Assembly (NCBI GenBank): GCA_945834405.1
Contig: CAMAHD010000009.1
Span: 1 to 36,946 of the forward strand
Source of the DNA: an uncultured Prevotella sp.
GTDB lineage: Bacteria > Bacteroidota > Bacteroidia > Bacteroidales > Bacteroidaceae
DNA: 36,946 nt
Direction of reading: 5' to 3'
The position numbers and the translations under genes were made by a program. Positions within the stretch are counted from its first letter, which is position 1. Each line of letters starts with the position of its first letter. This document shows, piece by piece, positions 35,101 through 36,946 of the stretch. The notes below the pieces were generated by a model that searched no databases, had not been told where the DNA came from, and saw only the letters and a list, made by a program, of their open reading frames with translations.

Positions 35101-36828
35101 AACAAGAACACCTTCCAGCGCGAGGTGACCCTCAAACCCGACACCACCCTCACCGTGGCACACAACAAGAAAAGCAAGCGTATCACGGTGGTTGCCAAGA
35201 CAAAGGAAGGCAAGCCTTACGATTTGAAATACAAGGTACTTGACGAGAACAAGATTCTCATCAAGAACAGAGACAGCGTACAGCTCAAGCTGAGCGTCAC
35301 ACCCAAGGAACCCTTAGACAAACAGTGGTGGTATAGTCCGGCACAGTATCTGGCAAGAGCCCTGATGATGGTACGCAATATCAGCATCTCCTACCGTAGC
35401 CAGTATGCCATGACCCTGCCGGGCTTTATCCCCAATGTGGGCGATGCCTTCGGTCAGCATACGGGCAGCGTGCTCGCTCCCGGACTCGATTTTGCCTTCG
35501 GTATGATAGGCGACAGCTATATCCAGAAGAGCTACGACCACGGATGGCTGCTCTGTGCAGACAGCATAGCCACGCCAGCCACGACCAATGCAGGCGAGGA
35601 CCTCCAGGTGAAGATAACGCTCGAACCTATCACTGACCTGAAGATAGACCTCAATGCCAGCCGTACGCAGAACAAGTCGAGAAGTATTCAGTACATGTAC
35701 GACGGAATGCCTACCACCCAGAGCGGCACCTTCTCCATGACCACCATCAGCCTGAAGAGCGCCCTGGAGGGCATGGGTGATGCCAACAATGGCTATGCGT
35801 CCAAGTCGTTCAATCGCTTGTGTGGAAGCATAGAAGGCTTCCGCAACCGCGTTCAGCAGAAATATGCCAATGCCGTATATCCCCAGGGAACGACAAGCGG
35901 AACAGGCATCAATCTGGGCGGCACCCCCTACAACCCTGAACTGGGACAGGTAGGTCAGTACAGTGCCGATGTGCTGATACCCGCCTTCCTCAATGCCTAT
36001 ACCTACAGCGGAGCCTCGCTCGACATCTTCCCCAAGCTCATGCGTATGCTGCCCAACTGGACACTGCGTTATAGCGGATTGGGCAAGTTGCCCTGGCTGC
36101 GCGACCATTTCAAGAGCGTCAATCTGAACCATTCCTATAAGAGCGTCTATGCAGTGGGCAGCTATGCGTCCTTCAGCACCTGGCGAGAGTATATGGATGG
36201 TATGGGCTTTATCACGGATGCAACCACCGGCAATCCTGTACCCAACAGCATGTATAATATCAGCACAGTCAGCATCAACGAGGCATTCTCTCCCCTGTTC
36301 GGTATCGATGTCACGATGCAGAACAACCTGACCTGTAAGGTAGAATACCGAACTACCCGAGTGCTTACCCTCAGCACCACCAGTGTACAGGTAAACGAGG
36401 CGTTGAGCAAAGACTGGGTGATAGGTATGGGATACAAGATCAGCAATTTCAACCTGTTCGGCTCCGGAGCTTCTCGTAAGATCAAGAAGGCGCAGGGTGG
36501 GGGAAAGAACACCCAGCAGAACCAGCAGACACAAAAGCAGACGGGAGCAATACGCGGTGGAGTCAACCACGACCTGAACCTCCGTCTCGACATCTCTTAT
36601 CGCAAGCAGGCAGCCATCACGCGCGACATCGCTACTGCCACCAGCTCGGCAAGCAGCGGCAACAATGCCTTCAAGTTGTCGTTCATGGCAGACTATACGC
36701 TGTCGAGACTGCTCACGCTGAGTGCCTACTACGACCGTCAGACCAATACCCCTCTGCTTTCCAGCAGCAGCTATCCTACCACCACCCAGGACTTCGGTTT
36801 CAGTCTTAAATTCTCATTGACTCGATAG
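29176..36828 (+). CDS. sprA: SprA/Sov, outer-membrane channel of the type 9 secretion system
   Basis: 2550 residues, the size class of SprA of Flavobacterium johnsoniae and Sov of Porphyromonas gingivalis, a single-polypeptide 36-strand outer-membrane barrel through which T9SS cargo leaves. The start must be TTG 29176: it gives a good signal peptide (MKRIVYILVCLLSVVALATPQ), and there is no ATG in frame before it or until about residue 50. Family landmarks are FDLGPAEKIFGPGGVRIKTQG near 150-170, DFDEKINLNLTGKVGDKVN near 198-216, repeated aromatic-rich strands, and a final strand ending FGFSLKFSLTR. A lysine-rich, low-complexity segment lies at about 1899-1985, and a Gln-rich one (QQNQQTQKQ) near the end. 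It probably exports the sorting-domain proteins encoded at 4547-9516. Confidence 0.95.
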   Translation: MKRIVYILVCLLSVVALATPQDDNTRKQPAPKAQPKLADADAPIPDSLLNARWRIQRTAPVTVADIDSSALDLHMPDNIQQEAVYNDSLGVYLIGSKIGDSYLNAPVLMTPEEYMQWTEKRQAQQFFRKKDAENVANQGKEKFSFTDMKFDLGPAEKIFGPGGVRIKTQGTAELKLGATMKNIDNPSLPIRNRKTTAFDFDEKINLNLTGKVGDKVNMSLNYNTDATFDFDTKNIKLRYEGKEDEIIKLVEAGNVTFPSNSSLIKGASSLFGIRTDMQFGKLKLQTVVSQKNSTTTSVSSKGGTQTTAFEINADDYEENRHFFLSHYFREKYDQAMKTLPNIMTGVKITRVEIWVTNKTGTTSNTRNIVALTDLGESRYANPLWGGPGVPPPSTAAPSTQPNNTANSEYYAMVHDFVAARNIDQTNTVLDAIPGFKGGVDYEKVQSARLLSSSEYTVNTALGYVSLKTTLQTDQVLAVAFEYTLGGQTYQVGEFATDNTNTAEALFVKSLKNTNNNPQMGNWRLMMKNVYYLASSVEKTKFRLDVKYQSDTTGVYLTYIPEPSSKDKTLIKLMGCDRLDNNNKIRSNGYFDYVEGYTVSNGRVFFPSAEPFGEALRQQLIQSGVSADRAEAYAFTELYDTTKTAAKQVAEKDKFVLMGQYKGSAANVISLGAYNVPQGSVVVTAGGVVLSEGSDYSVDYAAGEVTILNQSIIDAGTSVNVSLESNSDYGMQRKTMIGLNWEYDFSKNLQIGGTFQHLNEQTLTSKVTMGSEPLNNILWGLNINWKKETQLLTNLLDKLPGLHLTKPSQISFTGEFAQLIAGQASGTQDNASYIDDFENTKNGISILDPKSWVLSSVPSLFPESSDKDGLSSGFNRAQMAWYTIDPIFTYKSSSLTPAHIKGDLEQLSNHYVREVYVSELYPNRDQSTYNGATSTLPILNMAFYPTERGPYNFSTELNADGSLMQPERKWGGMMRKLETTDFESANIEYVEFWLLDPFIYSSNEADASSYGGDLYINLGEVSEDILRDGKKFYESGMPVDGTSSFTETQWGKIPVQATQTYAFATTAGAREKQDVGYNGLTDAEEQTFPSYQTFNNFVSTLANDSLRTAWQADPANDDYHYYRGSDFDQLKMPILQRYKRINNPQGNSPDNDNNNESYDTSYKTTPDVEDINQDYTLNEYERYYQYRVSLRPEDVNENNMGNNYLADVRESSARLRNGQTEKVKWYKFRIPVASPDRERIGSISDLSSIRFMRMFLTGFSKPIVLRFGSLDLVRGEWRAYEQQLSTTSSSNGGTMEVSNVNIEEYTDKKPVNYVLPPGISRVTDPSQPQLVESNEQAMSMIVKNLTKNEAKAVYKTTSLDLRQYKRLQMFIHANAFAQNITNLQNDQLSVFIRLGSDYKSNYYEYEIPLKLTPEGHYSDVDRAAVWPEENMLDIYLNVFTAIKKARNKAKAAGTASFTREYSEYDSDRPGNRISVMGNPTLGEVKTMMIGVRNNSSQPKSGEIWVNELRLLEVNNKGGWAASGALNMQLSDFGSVNLTGKMITEGFGGLEEGLAQRTTDDYKTYSFTANLELGKFFPDKAKVTAPLYYSITQEETRPKYNPLDTDMELDDALESVTKQERDSIESIAVTKVTNTNFSLSNVRVGIKTKRHPMPYDPANFSFSYSHSHRKTTGETTVYETEDQWRGSLNYSYTPVYKTYEPFKNLKGKSKWLNFPKAFGLNYLPQNVSFNSEMIRNYYELQERDVESLENTQLPLTYSQQFLWNREFSLRWDLTKNLHMNFQSATHAEIEEPDRPVNKDLYPDDYQVWKDSVWTSIRNLGTPLDYQQSFSASYKLPFNKLPIFDWFNADASYTSNYSWVRGTKLEDGTSLGNTITTNRNLTINSTMNMETLYNHFPFLKKTNERFKKQTTKKNTNKKNAKELQSKKGKDGGKDAKNAPKDDKEASVADANGQMVGRNKKNAAREAAAKEKEKQALAKNKNTFQREVTLKPDTTLTVAHNKKSKRITVVAKTKEGKPYDLKYKVLDENKILIKNRDSVQLKLSVTPKEPLDKQWWYSPAQYLARALMMVRNISISYRSQYAMTLPGFIPNVGDAFGQHTGSVLAPGLDFAFGMIGDSYIQKSYDHGWLLCADSIATPATTNAGEDLQVKITLEPITDLKIDLNASRTQNKSRSIQYMYDGMPTTQSGTFSMTTISLKSALEGMGDANNGYASKSFNRLCGSIEGFRNRVQQKYANAVYPQGTTSGTGINLGGTPYNPELGQVGQYSADVLIPAFLNAYTYSGASLDIFPKLMRMLPNWTLRYSGLGKLPWLRDHFKSVNLNHSYKSVYAVGSYASFSTWREYMDGMGFITDATTGNPVPNSMYNISTVSINEAFSPLFGIDVTMQNNLTCKVEYRTTRVLTLSTTSVQVNEALSKDWVIGMGYKISNFNLFGSGASRKIKKAQGGGKNTQQNQQTQKQTGAIRGGVNHDLNLRLDISYRKQAAITRDIATATSSASSGNNAFKLSFMADYTLSRLLTLSAYYDRQTNTPLLSSSSYPTTTQDFGFSLKFSLTR

Positions 36829-36946
36829 TGCAGACCGCCTTTCTTGCCCTCTTTCTTTCACTCGCACGAATATATCCAGTAATCTCATTTCAGCATCCTC
36901 ATTTCTCTTACTCATTTTCTTGACATTCTTCAATAATCCTCGTTAA
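36829..36946. other. Terminal intergenic stretch
   Basis: 118 bp, pyrimidine-rich on the plus strand, with CTCATTT repeated three times from about 36878 to 36915. No ORF longer than about 25 codons on either strand, no hairpin with a T-run, and no promoter match was found. Confidence 0.4.

Noticed and set aside
35314..36570. 418-codon open frame on the minus strand
   Set aside because: It lies wholly inside sprA, opposite strand, and its translation has no recognisable domain. It is a shadow of codon bias in sprA.

Overview
The window looks like a chromosomal segment of a Bacteroidota genome, most likely order Bacteroidales and close to Prevotellaceae. There is no rRNA in it, so the family placement is inference. 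The signs are: promoters of the Bacteroidota type (TTTG or TTG, 19-20 bp, TAnnTTTG); a type 9 secretion translocon gene (sprA/sov); the gliding lipoprotein gene gldH; a PSP1/RicT protein; secreted proteins with apparent T9SS C-terminal sorting domains; and GH53 and GH51 glycosidases. No tRNA, rRNA, CRISPR array, insertion sequence, integrase or phage gene was seen. The content is mostly core chromosome.

Layout. 1-132: short degenerate tandem repeats beside the end of a minus-strand 5'-nucleotidase C-domain lipoprotein (133-897). 1105-3208: rplS with its terminator, then a stand-alone AICAR formyltransferase of the kind fused in animal ATIC, and a 63-residue basic ORF. 3276-9516: a translationally coupled trio made of a GH53 endo-galactanase, a YD-like-repeat secreted protein and a large fibronectin-III secreted protein, the last two with T9SS-type ends. 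9528-13148: accessory housekeeping genes (BASS transporter, CDF metal exporter, SIMPL protein, a tiny membrane ORF, guanine deaminase).

13299-19712 is the rod-shape operon, IMP cyclohydrolase-mreB-mreC-mreD-mrdA-rodA, with overlapping or closely spaced genes and one clear promoter in front of the cyclohydrolase gene. 19746-23723 is a minus-strand operon metF-holB-ricT-gldH. 23858-25867 is a GH51 arabinofuranosidase with its own promoter and terminator. 26018-28337 holds a single-domain response regulator and a soluble PAS histidine kinase, facing each other tail to tail. 28531-36828 is ruvA followed by sprA, the 2550-residue T9SS outer-membrane channel.

How it fits together. The two halves of PurH (IMP cyclohydrolase and AICAR transformylase) are encoded about 10 kb apart, and together they provide the last two steps of IMP synthesis. 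The SprA channel is the expected export route for the two sorting-domain proteins. GH53 and GH51 could both act on plant arabinogalactan, but no SusC/SusD pair is nearby. I did not find a clearly new multi-gene system. The least explained items are the coupled GH53/T9SS-cargo trio, the domain-inserted FN3 protein, the split PurH with its animal-like half, the long RodA insertion, the lysine-rich SprA segment, and two patches of short degenerate tandem repeats.
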